Shown: positions 1 to 11,296 of the stretch, piece by piece
Layout: every line of letters begins with the position of its first letter
How positions within the stretch are numbered: the stretch's first letter is position 1
Assembly: GCA_029718625.1 (NCBI GenBank)
Contig: CM056379.1
Span: 59,609,626 to 59,673,625 of the forward strand
Source of the DNA: Synaphobranchus kaupii
Taxonomy: Eukaryota; Chordata; Actinopteri; Anguilliformes; Synaphobranchidae
Length of the DNA stretch: 64,000 nt
Direction of reading: 5' to 3'
The notes under the pieces: model-generated
What the model saw: only the letters and a program-made list of their open reading frames with translations
Told to the model about the DNA's origin: nothing
The model's database searches: none
Program-made: the position numbers and the translations under genes

Positions 1-422
1 TGATGACTTACAGCCATTTAGCCAACAATATGTGCCATACTATTCCTGTGTAATTTACAGCTTTAACATCTAGTCCCACCCCCCAATTCCCATAGAGATC
101 CATTCAAATGCAGACAGGTTATAGTATCGCTTGTAAGAGTACATGCAAATAAGATATCAAGAGTCTTTTGATGTAGTTGGGTCACAGACATCAGGACGTC
201 ATGGCATGCAAAGGATATGCAACCAAATATTAAATATACTGACTTTATTTAAGTTTATGTTAATTTGACAAATTACTTTTGGGACTACATGTAAAAATGG
301 CTACAATTGCTACACAGTTCACCTGATATCTCATCACTCTTCCATTTCAAATCCAATGTGCTGGAGTACAGAGCCAAAACAACAAAAAATGTGTCACTGT
401 CTAACACTTTTGGAGTACACTG
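1..422. mobile_element. Truncated mariner-type MITE (A segment plus right end)
   Basis: Bases 1-240 carry the recurring A segment (marked by CCCCCAATTCCCATAGAG and GTCATGGCATGCAAAG). It runs into a mariner-like right end whose last bases read inward as CAGTGTACTCC and which contains TGTGTCACTGTC. The end is followed by TA at 423-424, the expected Tc1/mariner target. The same A-to-right-end order occurs in the complete copy at 4032-4899, so this is the right part of the same family cut by the window edge. It has no coding capacity. Confidence 0.75.
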
Positions 423-424
423 TA

Positions 425-1554
425 CTTCTTGCTTCTTTTAACCCATTTTAGCCTATTTATGCCTTATGTGGCAACCCTACGTATAATTTCACATGGCCTG
501 GAAAAATTGGGAAATAAACAAATTTTTGTCACTCAAATTTTGTGAGAAAAAAGTGTGAAAATTATTTAATCTTCAACTTTTTCATTGATTTAATTACAGT
601 ACAGCACCTAGATAATTTCCTATTTGGTTTAAGATTAGTACAAGCAGTGTAATCAGATATTATTCTCGAGCTAAATAAGGAAATCTCCCCTCTGCTTCTC
701 TGTACCAGTCCCTTTGCCTTGTCCCATGTGTCTGTATAGGAGGGGTCCATTGCCAGGCCTCTGTAGTCTCTTTCTGCAGGTTAATGAAAAAGAATGGCTG
801 TGCAGTAGCCAGAAAGTTTAGAGCTTAAGTTGAAATCAATGTGCAAGCATTGTTTGAGAGGAAGGCTTGGTGATTATGACTGATCCTGGCCAATGTGAAT
901 CAATAGCATGGGCAGTGTGTATCACACCCAGGTGGATAACTATTTTCATTTCTTCTATTTTATTTTATTCTTTTTGCAGAGGAATTATTGCTGAACCAAT
1001 TTTTTGGGGTCTAAAGCAAAGCCTGATGAATGGTGTTAGCGACCTGAGTTTGTACATGAGTTTGGTGTTAGCAAACTGAGTTTGTTCAATGCATGCTTTT
1101 CCTCCATTCCACCTATCTCTCTATGCTTCCATTTTTCAGGAAGACTCAGGGATGCTCACCTAACACTGAATACTGAAAACATTATGAATTTGTTGTTTGT
1201 AATTTTTAAACTAATTTTGAACATTAATATGAGCTAAAAATCAATTGTAGTTTTTGCCGACATACATAAATATTTCAGGCCGTGTTGAACTCTTAATGTG
1301 AATTAAGTGTGCAATAAATTATGCAACTTATGTAAAGGACATTTATAACAAGATTTATAAATAAATAGAATATTTTTAAATCTCATAAAACAAAATTCAT
1401 TATTGGTTACTAAGCTAACAATACTGATGGGCTAATTGAAAACCTCGCTGCAAAAAACGCACATACCTACATCATACTGAGGGCCATATTCAGTTGAGAT
1501 AATCACATGCAAATGGCACTTACTGTAAGGGTGCTGGTTAGGGAGAACCAGACG
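425..1554. other. AT-rich stretch, no gene seen
   Basis: I see no gene or recognisable element here. There is one small imperfect tandem duplication at about 1030-1085 (GGTGTTAGC and CTGAGTTTG repeated). The last 70 bases (from about 1485) resemble the leader next to the chromovirus LTR at 61.3 kb and belong with the next feature. Confidence 0.5.
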
Positions 1555-2330
1555 TGACAGGATGGGGGATCAAAAAGCCGCTCACATTAGTGAGGACCAC
1601 TGAAGGGAGAGAAATGAATCCGCAAACGGAATAACACGAAACAAAAATAGTGGGAATAAAAACCTCCCGGCGAATAGCCAAATAATAACTACCCCAAACG
1701 AGGGCGAGACTCGAAACCCGAGTAGAAAATATATAACAACAACAGGGGCCTCACACTCTCAGACAGAGAGTAATAACAGAGAGTCTGATAAACAAACAAA
1801 AAGAAAGCCAAGAGATAATGGGCACTCGAAACGAGAAAGAAAACAGAACCTGTTACCTAAAGCTCGAGGAGCGACCGAGCTAAAATAAATTGCTAACAGA
1901 GAGGGGAGTAAGAAATTACGAAAATACTCCAGACAGAAAGCAAAGAGGAAAGGAATAAGGATAAAGAGTGAAACAATAGGAAACAAAGGATTCTAAAGAT
2001 CTTTTCTTAAACTCTAACCGGTCTTCCTACTTTTTTTATTTGAAACAACAAGAAAAATAGTTACCGTGTTCCTATACCTAGCACCGAAAGAGGGAAGTGA
2101 GGACCTTAACTATCCGGGGCAATCACCTGAAACAGGTGAGCAAATTGACAGACAGACGGAAAACAAAACACAGAAGGGAGCCGACCCGGAGCCGTGAGAA
2201 AGCTCAAGCGGAGACAGGAACAGCAACTAGGAAAACCGTGACACTTACTCATGAAATTCCACTTAGCTTAAGCTATTTGTGATTCAGATATTTGACTTAT
2301 CAGCTGTTTTAAGCATCTCTCCAGTATATA
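1555..2330 (-). mobile_element. Probable decayed LTR of a gypsy-type retrotransposon
   Basis: On the minus strand the segment ends with TGTCA and is followed within a few bases by TCTGGTTCTCC, a TGG-initial primer-binding-site candidate. The same TCTGGTTCTCC and a similar leader (ending CCCTTACAG) follow the LTR of the chromovirus at 61346-62210. Both have a long pyrimidine-rich U5-like region on the minus strand with a CTGTTACC/CTGTTATCC patch. No gag follows here, only about 60 bases of leader. The far (U3) limit near 2330 is a guess, and no TSD was found. Confidence 0.5.
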
Positions 2331-3035
2331 CGCACGGGGTGTATATTTGATGAAAACGTGTCTGCAAGTTTTCACTTACTTTTTTCCCGTTCAACTTCGT
2401 TTGGAAAAAAAGGTGGTTTATGTCTAGTACAACCAATAGATGATTAAGAAAAATACAGAATATTTTGCATAAATGGATGTTAGAATGAATGTATGTTATT
2501 TGAACATAATATTGGTATTATTTTCCTTGGCCTACTTGCAATTATCAAAGAGCTCTCATAAAAAGAAAAAGATGTGAAGGTATGATTGATCGTCTATATC
2601 ATACCATCCAAGTTAAAGGACATGATTTCAATTTTATTATCGCTGAAGGTATATTAACCGCCCAAATTTGTGGTGACCAGCAGTGAATCTTTACTCTCCT
2701 GGCCACAAGATTATTCCAGCCTGCGATGAGATGCACTCACAAAAATAAATTGTTGGACAGTGGTTGCACATAATATTATTAAGTATATGTGACTTCAACT
2801 GGTTAAATTAAAGACATCACACGTACATAATAATATTGTGTGCAAACACCGTACATAATTTCAATTACAAACTCTTCCTCTGTGGGCAGGGCCAAGTGCT
2901 GTTAGGACTTTGAAATGTTTTGACAACAAATCTCACCGTTGAAAAAATGTTGCATACTCTAGCTTTAACAATATTGCATGCAGCCACTTTCCAACCATTA
3001 TTTTTTGAGTGTGTGATATGGGTAGCTTTATCCCA
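2331..3035. other. No gene or clear repeat seen
   Basis: AT-rich intergenic-type sequence without a supported ORF. No terminal repeat pair or family resemblance was noticed. Confidence 0.4.
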
Positions 3036-3036
3036 A

Positions 3037-3091
3037 TCGTCAACATATACGAGTTAAGCCCAGTCGTCAACATATACGAGTTAAGCCCAGT
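3037..3091. repeat. 27-bp tandem duplication abutting a transposon end
   Basis: The unit GTCAACATATACGAGTTAAG plus CCCAGTC occurs twice head to tail with a single change at its start. The second copy runs straight into the MITE that starts at 3084. Each unit therefore holds flank DNA, the TTA target and the first nine bases of the MITE end (AGCCCAGTC). Confidence 0.85.
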
Positions 3092-3830
3092 CTACATCAA
3101 ACAGCCGAGAGGAGACCAGACGGGACGGGACGGTTTTAGAACGTTTTTTGAATAAAGTTTTAGCGGTGTGTACTGTCCAGTTTTAGAACGTATGCTCTCG
3201 TCGGCCGGCGTTTCTGAAATTGACCATGTCAAGTTTTAAACCCGGAGTTTTACTGTTTTAGAAGGTAGGCTACGTAATAGAGGAAACATATTTTCTTAAC
3301 CAATCATGAAGCAGCACAGCGGATTGGAAAATATGGCGGAATTTTGGACGGCAGAGAGAGGACACGCTAATAAAGCTTTTTGAAGAAAGACCAAATTTAT
3401 GTCCTCTCCTTTCTTCGCCATCTTTGTCGTCTCCTCTTCAATAGAAGTACGGCGAATAGTGCCGCAACGGCATCGCTGTCACTGTCAGACATAACGTTAA
3501 CGAAGCTAGCTACTGTAAAAAACAAGTGACAAGTCAAGCCAACGTTATTAAAAAGGATAGCTACGTTATATTTAGACCACTCTGTACCAAATCTGCCAAT
3601 AAATAAATAATAATATGTTTGCTAGAAACAAAATACACATAGAAAGGTCACAAGAAGAAACAGTCAAGTACACGGAGTCGTTGTCATGGAAGCATTAGTT
3701 TATTTGTTTACTTGGCACTTTGAGGACTGCCTAGTTTTTACTTGGACGTTCTGAGATTTTAATTTGGACGTTCTGAAGATTTCTCCCGTCTCGTCTGGTC
3801 TGAAGTTGGCTATTTGATGTAGACTGGGCT
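3084..3830. mobile_element. MITE with 3-bp TTA duplication (PIF/Harbinger-like)
   Basis: The ends are inverted copies: AGCCCAGTCTACATCAAA at the left and TTTGATGTAGACTGGGCT at the right, with imperfect similarity continuing inward (GACCAGACG / CGTCTGGTC). TTA lies directly outside both ends (3081-3083 and 3831-3833). A 3-bp TTA/TAA duplication is the usual mark of PIF/Harbinger elements, so that is the likeliest class. At 747 bp without an ORF it is non-autonomous. Confidence 0.75.
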
Positions 3831-4031
3831 TTATGATCAATTAATCAAGACTAGGTTGTGACATCAATATATTCATTGTGTTCCCAATCACCCAAGAGCA
3901 AATATGATCCACAGAGTCAGGATTTTACAAAGGCAAATGTGGTTATTAAAGGTACTGTCACTGACACATTGAAAATGCATACCCGTATTCTGTCATAGCA
4001 ACAAGATAAAGCCAACAATAGCCCAAACATA

Positions 4032-4899
4032 CAGTGAGCACCATAATTCACTGGACAGTGACACATTTTTTGTTATTTTGGTTTTGTACTCTAGCACTTT
4101 GAGTTTGAAAGGATACAATGACAATGAGGTTTAAGTGCAGACTGTCAGCTTTCATTTTTGGGTATTTTCATCTATATCAGATGAACCGTTTAGAAATTAT
4201 AGAACCTATGTCATCAAGGGTCTGACGTATCAAATAAGCCTTAAACCATCACTCTGCTGCCTGATATGCAGTAGATATGGATGGATAACCTGAAAGGTTT
4301 CTTCTCCTGACTTATTTTTCCATAGAGTTCAATAGGACGATTTGTCAGGAGAAACAACCCTTAAAGTAATCCATCCATATCTACCTCATATCTGGCAGCA
4401 GAGTAATGGTTTGAGGCTCGTTTCATACCTCAGACCATTTTGCCAACCATGTATTCCATACTGTTCCAGCATAATTTACAGCTAAATCTAGTCCCGCCCC
4501 CCAATTCCCATAGAGATCCATTCAAATGCAGAGAAGTTATAGTATCGCTTGTAAGAGTACCAGAAAATAAGATATCAAGAGTCTTTTGATATTGTTGGAT
4601 CACAGACATCAGGAAGTCATGGCATGCAAAAGATATGCAACCAAATATTTAAAATGATTACTTTATTCTACATTATGTTAAACTGTCCAATATTTTTTGA
4701 TGTCCGAAAATGGGGGGGGGGGGGGCTATGAACAAAAGGTTCTATGATTTCTAAACGGTTCATCTGATATGGATGAAAATACCCAAAAATTAAAGCTGAC
4801 AGTCTGCAGTTCAACACTGTATCCCTTCTAACTCAAACTGCTAGAGTACAGAACCGAAATAACAAAAAATGTGTCACTGTCCAATGAATTACGGTGCTG
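4032..4899. mobile_element. Mariner/Tc1-type MITE with internal fold-back and A segment
   Basis: The inverted ends start CAGTGAGCACCATAATTCA at the left and CAGCACCGTAATTCATTGG (reverse complement) at the right. Both continue into GGACAGTGACACATTTTTTG, and each end is flanked by TA. Inside is a second inverted repeat: about 4216-4315 against 4337-4432, sharing CTCTGCTGCC and TAGATATGGATGGAT. The A segment (4434-4660) follows it. A run of 14 G lies near 4711-4724. There is no transposase reading frame. I recognise the CATAATTNATTGGACAGTGACAC end as a common fish DNA-transposon terminus. Confidence 0.85.
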
Positions 4900-5556
4900 T
4901 ATGCCAGTACTATGGTGAAAAACACTGCTCACTCAATAGAAAAATAAACAAGTGAAATTCTCGTGTAATAAAATCCTACCATTGGTTTTATGCATAGAGA
5001 TGTCGTTTTCAAGATTCAGTGGTCATTTATTGTCTTCGACAATCCACATGTCAAATACACAGATTACACACCCCTTTATAATGCTAGTATACCATCTGAA
5101 ACATCTACATGTAAAACCCTACCAGCTGTTCATGCAAACGTTGGTTTGAGTGACAACTCTTTTATCCAATAGAGGACATTAAAAGCTTCCCATCTGTGTT
5201 TGCAATGTCTAATTGGATGCTTTGAAGTTTGAACAATAAATGAGGGCCAAAAATAACAGCATGTTTAGCTGCGTTGCTCCAGTTTTATGCAGAGAACTAT
5301 AGCAAATGCAGGAAGGTGCACTTACTCGCTGAGGCATAATTGTTGTTTTCCTGCTATTTTTGCAAGATTTTACTAATCTGGAGAGCATGACTAGAGAAAA
5401 TTCTCTTACGTGGATTTTGAGGGTGGCTCAGAAGAAGAGACTAATAGTATTGATTCTATTGGAGAATATTCCTACGAACATGACTAAGATATCCTCCTCG
5501 GTATGTAAGTATTACTGCTAGTAATATTTCAATTATGTAAGTTAGTTTTATCACTC
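4900..5556. other. No gene seen
   Basis: Two overlapping short frames near 4950-5170 have no recognisable product and are probably chance. The second half leads into the repeat that hosts the Tc1 at 5990. Confidence 0.4.
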
Positions 5557-5989
5557 CACGACTGTCTTGTGCCATATGTTTGATATTGTTATTTTTGCAT
5601 TTTGACTGCCTTTCACGTAATGTACTGTAGCATTCATAGGTGACTCAGTAATTTTATATATTTTTTATGCACTGATTTTCATTGATGCTAGAACATTTGC
5701 CAGCATTTTCTTGATGGTTGAATACTATTTTATTGTAATTTTATCATATATAATATAGACTTTGGCATATTACCATCTCCCTGGGCTATACTTATGGCAC
5801 TTATGGCATGGAAAGTACTCATTCTTATTTACTGTGCCCTGATATGTTTTAAATTAATGTAAAATTTTCCTTGGAGTGATTTGTCTAACATTTGTGAAAA
5901 AAAACTACAGAGAAATATGGCAGAATATTATATACTGTAGAGTACAGAAATCTTTTTTTATTACAGTACAAGAGTGAATGATTAAGCTA

Positions 5990-7542
5990 CAGTTGAAGTC
6001 GGAAGTTTACATACACTTAGGTTTAAGTCATTAAAACTCATTTTTAACCACTACACTGATTTCATGTTAACAAACTATAGTGTTGGCAAGTCAGTTAGGA
6101 CATCTACTTTGTGCATAACACAAGTAATTTTTCCAACAATTGTTTACAGACAGATTATTTCACTTTTAATTCACTATATCACAATTCCAGTGGGTCAGAA
6201 GTTTACATACACTAAGTTGACTGTGCCTTTAAACAGCTTGGAAAATTCTAGAAAATGATGTCATGGCTTTAGAAAGTTCTGATAGGCTAATTAACATTAT
6301 TTGAGTCAATTGGAGGTGTACATGTGGATGTATTTTAAGGCCTACCTTCAAACTCAGTGCCTCTTTGCTTGACATCATGGGAAAATCAAAAGAAATCAAC
6401 CTCAGAAAGAAAATTGTGGACCTCCACAAGTCTGGTTCATCCTTTGGAGCAATTTCCAAACGCCTGAAGGTACCATGTTCATCTGTACAAACAATAGTAT
6501 GCAAGTATGTACGCCATGGGACCACGCAGCCGTCATACCGCTCAGGAAGGAGACGCATTCTGTCTCCTAGAGATGAAAATGCTTTGGTACTAAAAGTGCA
6601 AATCAATCCTAGAACAACAGCAAAGGACCTTGTGAAGATGCTCGAGGGAACGGGTACAAAAGTATCTATATCCACAGTAAAACGAGTCCTATATCGACAT
6701 AACCTGAAAGGCTGCTCAGCAAGGAAGAAGCCACTACTCCAAAACCTCCATCTTACTTTTTGGAGAAATGTCCTCTGGTCTGATGAAACAAAAATTTAAC
6801 TGTTTGGCATTAATGACCATCGTTATGTTTGGAGGAAAAATGGTGAGACTTGCAAGCTGAAGAACAACATCCCAACCGTGAAGCACGGGGGGTGGCAGCA
6901 TCATGTTGAGGGGTGCTTTGCTGCAGGAGGGACTGGTGCACTTCATAAAATAGATGGCATCATGAGGAAGGAAAATGTTGTGGATATATTGAAGCAACAT
7001 CTCAAGACATCAGCCAGGAAGTTAAAGCTTGGCTCTTCCAAATGGACAATGACCCAAAGCATACTTCCAAAGTTGTGGCAAAATGGCTTAAGGACAACAA
7101 AGTCAAGGTATTGGAGTGGCTATCACAAAGTCCTGACCTCAATCCAATCGAAAATTTGTGGGCAGAACTGAAAAAGCGTGTGCGAGCAAGGAGGCCTACA
7201 AACCTGACTCAGCTACACCAGTTCTGTCAGGAGAAATGGGCCAAAATTCCAGCAACTTATTGTGAGAAGCTTGTGGAAGGCTGACCCAAGTTAAACAATT
7301 TAAAGGCAATGCTACCAAATATTAAACAGAGTGTATGTAAACTTCTGACCCACTGGGAATGTGATGAAAGAAATAAAAGCTGAAATAAATCATTCTCTCT
7401 ACTATTATCCTGACATTTCACATTCTTAAAATATAGTTATATCCTAACTGACCTAAGACAGGGAATGTTTACAACGATTAAATGTCTTGTGAAAAACTGA
7501 GTTTAAATGGCTAAGGTATATGTAAACTTTCGACTTCAACTG
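5990..7542 (+). mobile_element. Sleeping Beauty-like Tc1 transposon, inactive copy
   Basis: The left end is CAGTTGAAGTCGGAAGTTTA and the right end reads CTTTCGACTTCAACTG. Both are flanked by TA (5988-5989, 7543-7544). Inner direct-repeat-like sites CAGTGGGTCAGAAGTTTACA (about 6189) and the matching CTTCTGACCCACTG (about 7340) give the IR/DR layout of salmonid-type Tc1 elements. Its length of 1553 bp is slightly short of the usual 1.6 kb because of an internal deletion in the transposase. The paralogous empty site at 48.65 kb supports the boundaries. Confidence 0.95.
6377..7284 (+). pseudogene. Tc1 transposase pseudogene
   Basis: The ATG at 6377 opens a paired-like helix-turn-helix region (GKSKEINLRKKIVDLHKSG, then SGRRRILSPRDE). 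The first catalytic aspartate lies in LWSDETKI. A block of roughly 15-20 residues that normally precedes FWRNVLWSDE is missing. A TAA at 6797-6799 ends the frame immediately after DETKI. Downstream coding continues in a different frame from 7042 with MDNDPKHTSK and NPIENLWAELKK, which carry the other two acidic residues, and ends in EKLVEG before a stop at about 7284. The three DDE residues thus exist but not in one frame, and the copy cannot make an active enzyme. Confidence 0.93.
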
Positions 7543-7640
7543 TACATATTTAGGTGTATTTACCAGTATGATACCAATGTTCTCATCTTAAACCATCATA
7601 ATGCTTTATAATTGACAAAAAGTATTTTTTGACAGGTTTT

Positions 7641-7885
7641 GGATGGGTTTTTTATTTTTTTAAATTTCTATTTATTCACAGTTCTAATGTAATATCTTCC
7701 ATACCTTTTGTCCAGTTCACACCAAATTTGCTATGAGTATTACCTGGAAGCACATGTACTTGCATGCACAATATCATGAAAGTCCGCCATATTGGATTTT
7801 CTGCTAATTTGCATAATATGCTAAATAGTTTTTTCCCTAAGGCTTTTTTGTTTCTTGACCAATTTGGACCAGACTTGGTACAAAT
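7641..7885. other. No gene seen
   Basis: AT-rich sequence with words such as GTCCAGTTCACACCAAATTTG and GACCAATTTGGACCAGACTTGG. These look like part of a larger diverged repeat, but no family or boundary could be set. Confidence 0.35.
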
Positions 7886-8810
7886 CATTTCAGTCAGGAC
7901 CACTGTTGTTCATGTAAAAGCTTTATTAACATTCTTAAAACAATACATTTTAGGTTTGGCGGTATGGTTCTGTTCAAAAACCCTCCCGCCAATCAACGCG
8001 AGCAAGCAGGGGTATGGCGGTGAGGGCAGCAGCAACAACCCCCAGTAGGGTTGCACTTAGAACAGAACCGGCTGCACTGAGAATGGTTTTTTACAGATTC
8101 CATTCAATCAGTTGTATGTATATGGCACTTTTAAGTGTCATTATCACAACAATTTACAAGGAACCGGGCCTGAACCCCCGTAGAGCATGCCTAGGGCAAC
8201 AGTGGCAAGGAAAAACTCCCTGCTGTTAGCAGGAAGAAACCTTGGGCAGAACCTGACTCTGAGGGGGGAGTCCATCCGCCGCTGACTGGCACCGGTTAAC
8301 TGAATAGCTGATTACAGAATAGAAAAATGCAAGAGAGAACATATGAAAATGTCAATATATAATGAGCCGGTGGTGGAAGGCGAATTGAAGGCCAGCAGGT
8401 AGCATCATCAGCTGGGGACGGCGTGGAGCTGGAGCTGACCGGCTGCTTCTGGAGAACGATGTTTGTTGATCTATAGCTACCACTCCGGCGGTTGCCGAAG
8501 AGGGAAGGAGATAGGAAAGAAATCAGTAGGCACTCAAACATATTAGTGAGCCATGCAGGAGCGATATAGGCTAGGTGTCAGTGCGCAAAGGGGAACTGAA
8601 GAGGATGGAGCTGGGGTGGAGGTTTTTGTGTGCAGCGGGCATCAGAGGATCCACCATGTTAGGGCGAGGCGGTTAAATAGACCGCCTTGATTCACCAATC
8701 AATCCATTCAAGTAGCGTCACTATTCAGCTGAGCTGTCAGCTGATTCACCTATGGCCAGGTTTCACTCTCGTGGCCTGCCTGAACTAGCTCGATTAGTGT
8801 ACCAAATTAT
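7886..8810. repeat. Dispersed repeat, relative of 40667-40827 and 44485-44566
   Basis: The first 160 bases (from TTTCAGTCAGGACCACTG to GCAGCAGCAACAACCCCC) recur with few changes at 40667-40827. The last 100 (GTCAGCTGATTCACCTATGG and TTCACTCTCGTGGCCTGCC) recur at 44485-44566. Between them, around 8160-8290, is a segment with GTGGCAAGGAAAAACTCCCT and AGGAAGAAACCTTGGGCAGA. From memory this is a dispersed motif common in teleost genomes. No ORF is supported. Confidence 0.65.
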
Positions 8811-9963
8811 ACTTACTATAATCCAGGTATATTGGAACAATAACTACGGGAACTGTGAGCCAATTAATGTGAGATTGGGCGTGGCCTATCATATAAATGG
8901 CCATAACTCATTGACCGTTCATCCAATTTGAACAAAACTTGAGAATAACGTTTGTGAGACACCACTGAGGATGCATGCCAAAGTATGTCCAAATCCCCGT
9001 CCACGGGGGGCCGCTATAAACCTTAAAAAAAATGTTTAATTAATTAAAAACTTTTTCATTAATTAATTTTAATTAATCCTGAAATTCAACTGTTATCCTC
9101 CAGTGGGGCTCTGTAGGCACTGAAATGGCACTGAAATGGCACAATCAAGTGAATAATTGTCCAATTGAGAGGAAAAAATAAAAAAATTATGCAATTGGAG
9201 TTGCTAATTAAAACACTAATAAAAACATTTAGTTGACATAGTACATGTGGAGGCTGCAAAAGCCCAACTCTGTCTTGTCTCCACCCGAAGCCTGAGTGCA
9301 GAGAAACCCACCTGCCGACAATTCAGTGCAATTAGCAGACGGAACTGCCATCCTGCATGTTCGAGCAAACAAGCCTATTCACTGCCCTCGCATTCTCCCA
9401 AACATTCTTTATTTTGTGCATCAAGAAGTAAACCTGAGTACAGTTATTTATTACTAACGCAGCAGTTATGTTGAACTTCCAACATGTTGAAAGAAGTAAA
9501 AGATAAATCAGGTGAAGTGATGGTCACTTCATTTATTTAAGGATGTGCAGAGACTTTATAGGTAGGCTACTTTTAATACGTTTCAAAAACTTCAACCGCA
9601 GAATTAATAACTTGGACAACTTGGCAGAACTGTTCCTGTTTCAGAAACCTGAATGGTAACTTAATGCTCCTAGCTGTTATTCATTTTGAGAGAATTGAGT
9701 GCAGTTGGGTTAAGCTGCGTTTTCCTGGCAGGTTCAGCAAAATTCCGCCCGTAGCCAGACACAGTATCTTAGCCACAACGGCGGTGTAGTGCGGACGTTT
9801 AAAGGCTATGAATGGTTTGCCTGTAATACATACTTTTATCGAGCTATATCCAATAATTTCAATACAAACTAGTGATTCCTAAAATACACCCCCGGCCAGC
9901 AGCGTCAGTGCTGAGCGCATATGTTGCAGGGTCAGAGCGAATAAGTTTGTGGCACCGAAACAG
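8811..9963. other. No gene seen
   Basis: It contains an AT-rich TTAATTAA-rich patch (about 9035-9080) and a 12-bp tandem copy of GGCACTGAAAT near 9118. A short frame at 9247-9474 has no recognisable features. Confidence 0.35.
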
Positions 9964-10010
9964 CTCTACAGAAAAATGTGTCACTGTCCAATGAATTATG
10001 GTTCTCACTG
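9964..10010. mobile_element. Orphan mariner-type MITE right end
   Basis: Only the last 47 bases of the family at 4032-4899 are present (AAAAATGTGTCACTGTCCAA, ending CTCACTG), followed by TA. No partner end was found nearby. Confidence 0.75.
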
Positions 10011-10660
10011 TATATCATATGGGGGTTTTAAGTCTACTACATTTCAAAAACTTTCTGTCCTGCCTACTCAATAGTAGGCTATGGAAGGGTGCTGATTCGG
10101 ACACAGCATGACATGATTATTAAGGCTTCTGTAGCTGAAAACATATTTGTAGGAGCCATATTTCAGTTACAGGTAAAATGAAAAGGCAAATGTATACTGA
10201 ATGCATTGAGTTATTTAGAATATTAATTTAATTTGATGGTGACTTAATTTTATTGGATAAACAATAGCTGGTGGGGCACATGGGTAATGTAAGATGGCAT
10301 CTTAGTAGCTTTGCTGCAAGACAATTTTTCAACTGTTTGCTTTGGATAGTGTAGCTTTACACTAGAGACTGATGGATGATACATAAAATAAATTTGAGGA
10401 TAAAATAAGAGATTTCATCCGGAAACAAATAGGAAATTCAAAAATGGGAGACTAAAAATAAGTAAGTAAATTACTGAGATATTACAGTGTAATAATACAC
10501 TTTATTTTTTATAGAAAAATTGATTATTGCTTCAAATTAAAGAGAAGGGAGAGGTTTTAGTCTCACACCATGGTCTCTGGTTTGGTCATTCTGCTGGTTT
10601 GGTCATTCTGCTGCAACTACTGCCTCCCATCGCAACCTACAGCATTCTGGTGTACCTGGT
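10011..10660. other. No gene seen
   Basis: AT-rich sequence without a recognisable element or supported reading frame. Confidence 0.35.
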
Positions 10661-10740
10661 CTACTGTTACGTTCCTCTGTTTCTCTGCCTCCCCCGATTT
10701 GTGTTTGCTTGGCTTTGGGCTGCTGGGTTTGTCCGTGTCT

Positions 10741-10968
10741 CCCCTACAGATGGAAATGCTGATGTCATGGTCCTACGCGGATATCCTGGGAGCTGCGCTG
10801 GAGAGAAGACACACGCTGTTGCCTGGGCAACCATCCTCAGCCTACATGGAGACGTCGATGTCGCAGTGTGTGAAAGATGCCGTAACTGGGGACGCCGAGG
10901 ACCATCGCGTAGCAGCGCGATTGGAAAGATGCAGGAGGATAAATACCCTGTCTCCATCTGCATCATGA
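10741..10968 (+). other. Unassigned 72-codon GC-rich open frame
   Basis: A frame beginning at about 10750 (MEMLMSWSYADILG, ending INTLSPSAS) follows CTCCCCTACAG, which resembles a splice acceptor. The stretch from 10666 to 11290 is clearly more GC-rich than its flanks and ends in ATTAAACATTT directly before element G. I do not recognise the product. It could be an exon of a host transcript, part of a retroelement, or chance. No partner exon is visible. Confidence 0.2.
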
Positions 10969-11296
10969 GAGTTCGAGCAACCTGATGCTAGCGATCTACA
11001 TGACTTTCACAACGCTCCCTGTACACTGAGTCTTGAGCTAACTTTGTTAACCGACTACAGTAAATAGCCCATGATTGGACTGAAAGCTGCTGAATACCAC
11101 CAAAGCAGCGATACCGCTAGACCAGGGAGAGAAGACCCCTTCTGCCATCTGGACGTGGGTCTGATTTTTTGGACACTTGCTGCCTGGTGAGAGCATGCAG
11201 CCTGTGTAGCCGATCTGTACATATTGTCGAACTGTTATATGTTTAGAGAATAGCTAAGTTAGTTCCTACCTATGTGTCTGTGTTATTAAACATTTC

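Larger units (their letters stand above)
5557..7640. repeat. Dispersed repeat split by a Tc1; paralogue at 48.2 kb
   Basis: Bases 5557-5989 plus 7543-7640 match 48224-48800 in order, for example CATATGTTTGATA-like, AACATTTGGCAGCATTTT-like, AAGAGTGAATGATTA and ACATATTTAGGTGTAT words. The 48-kb copy has no Tc1 and so is the unoccupied relative. The class of this repeat is unknown to me. No terminal repeats could be fixed. Confidence 0.7.

Noticed and set aside
5380..5480. Acidic peptide-like stretch (EEETNSIDSIGEYS) considered as a piggyBac N-terminus
   Set aside because: Only about 30 residues between stops, no second motif, no TTAA ends found around it.
6229..7000. Minus-strand frames of 148 and 88 codons inside the Tc1
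   Set aside because: They are antisense shadows of the transposase.
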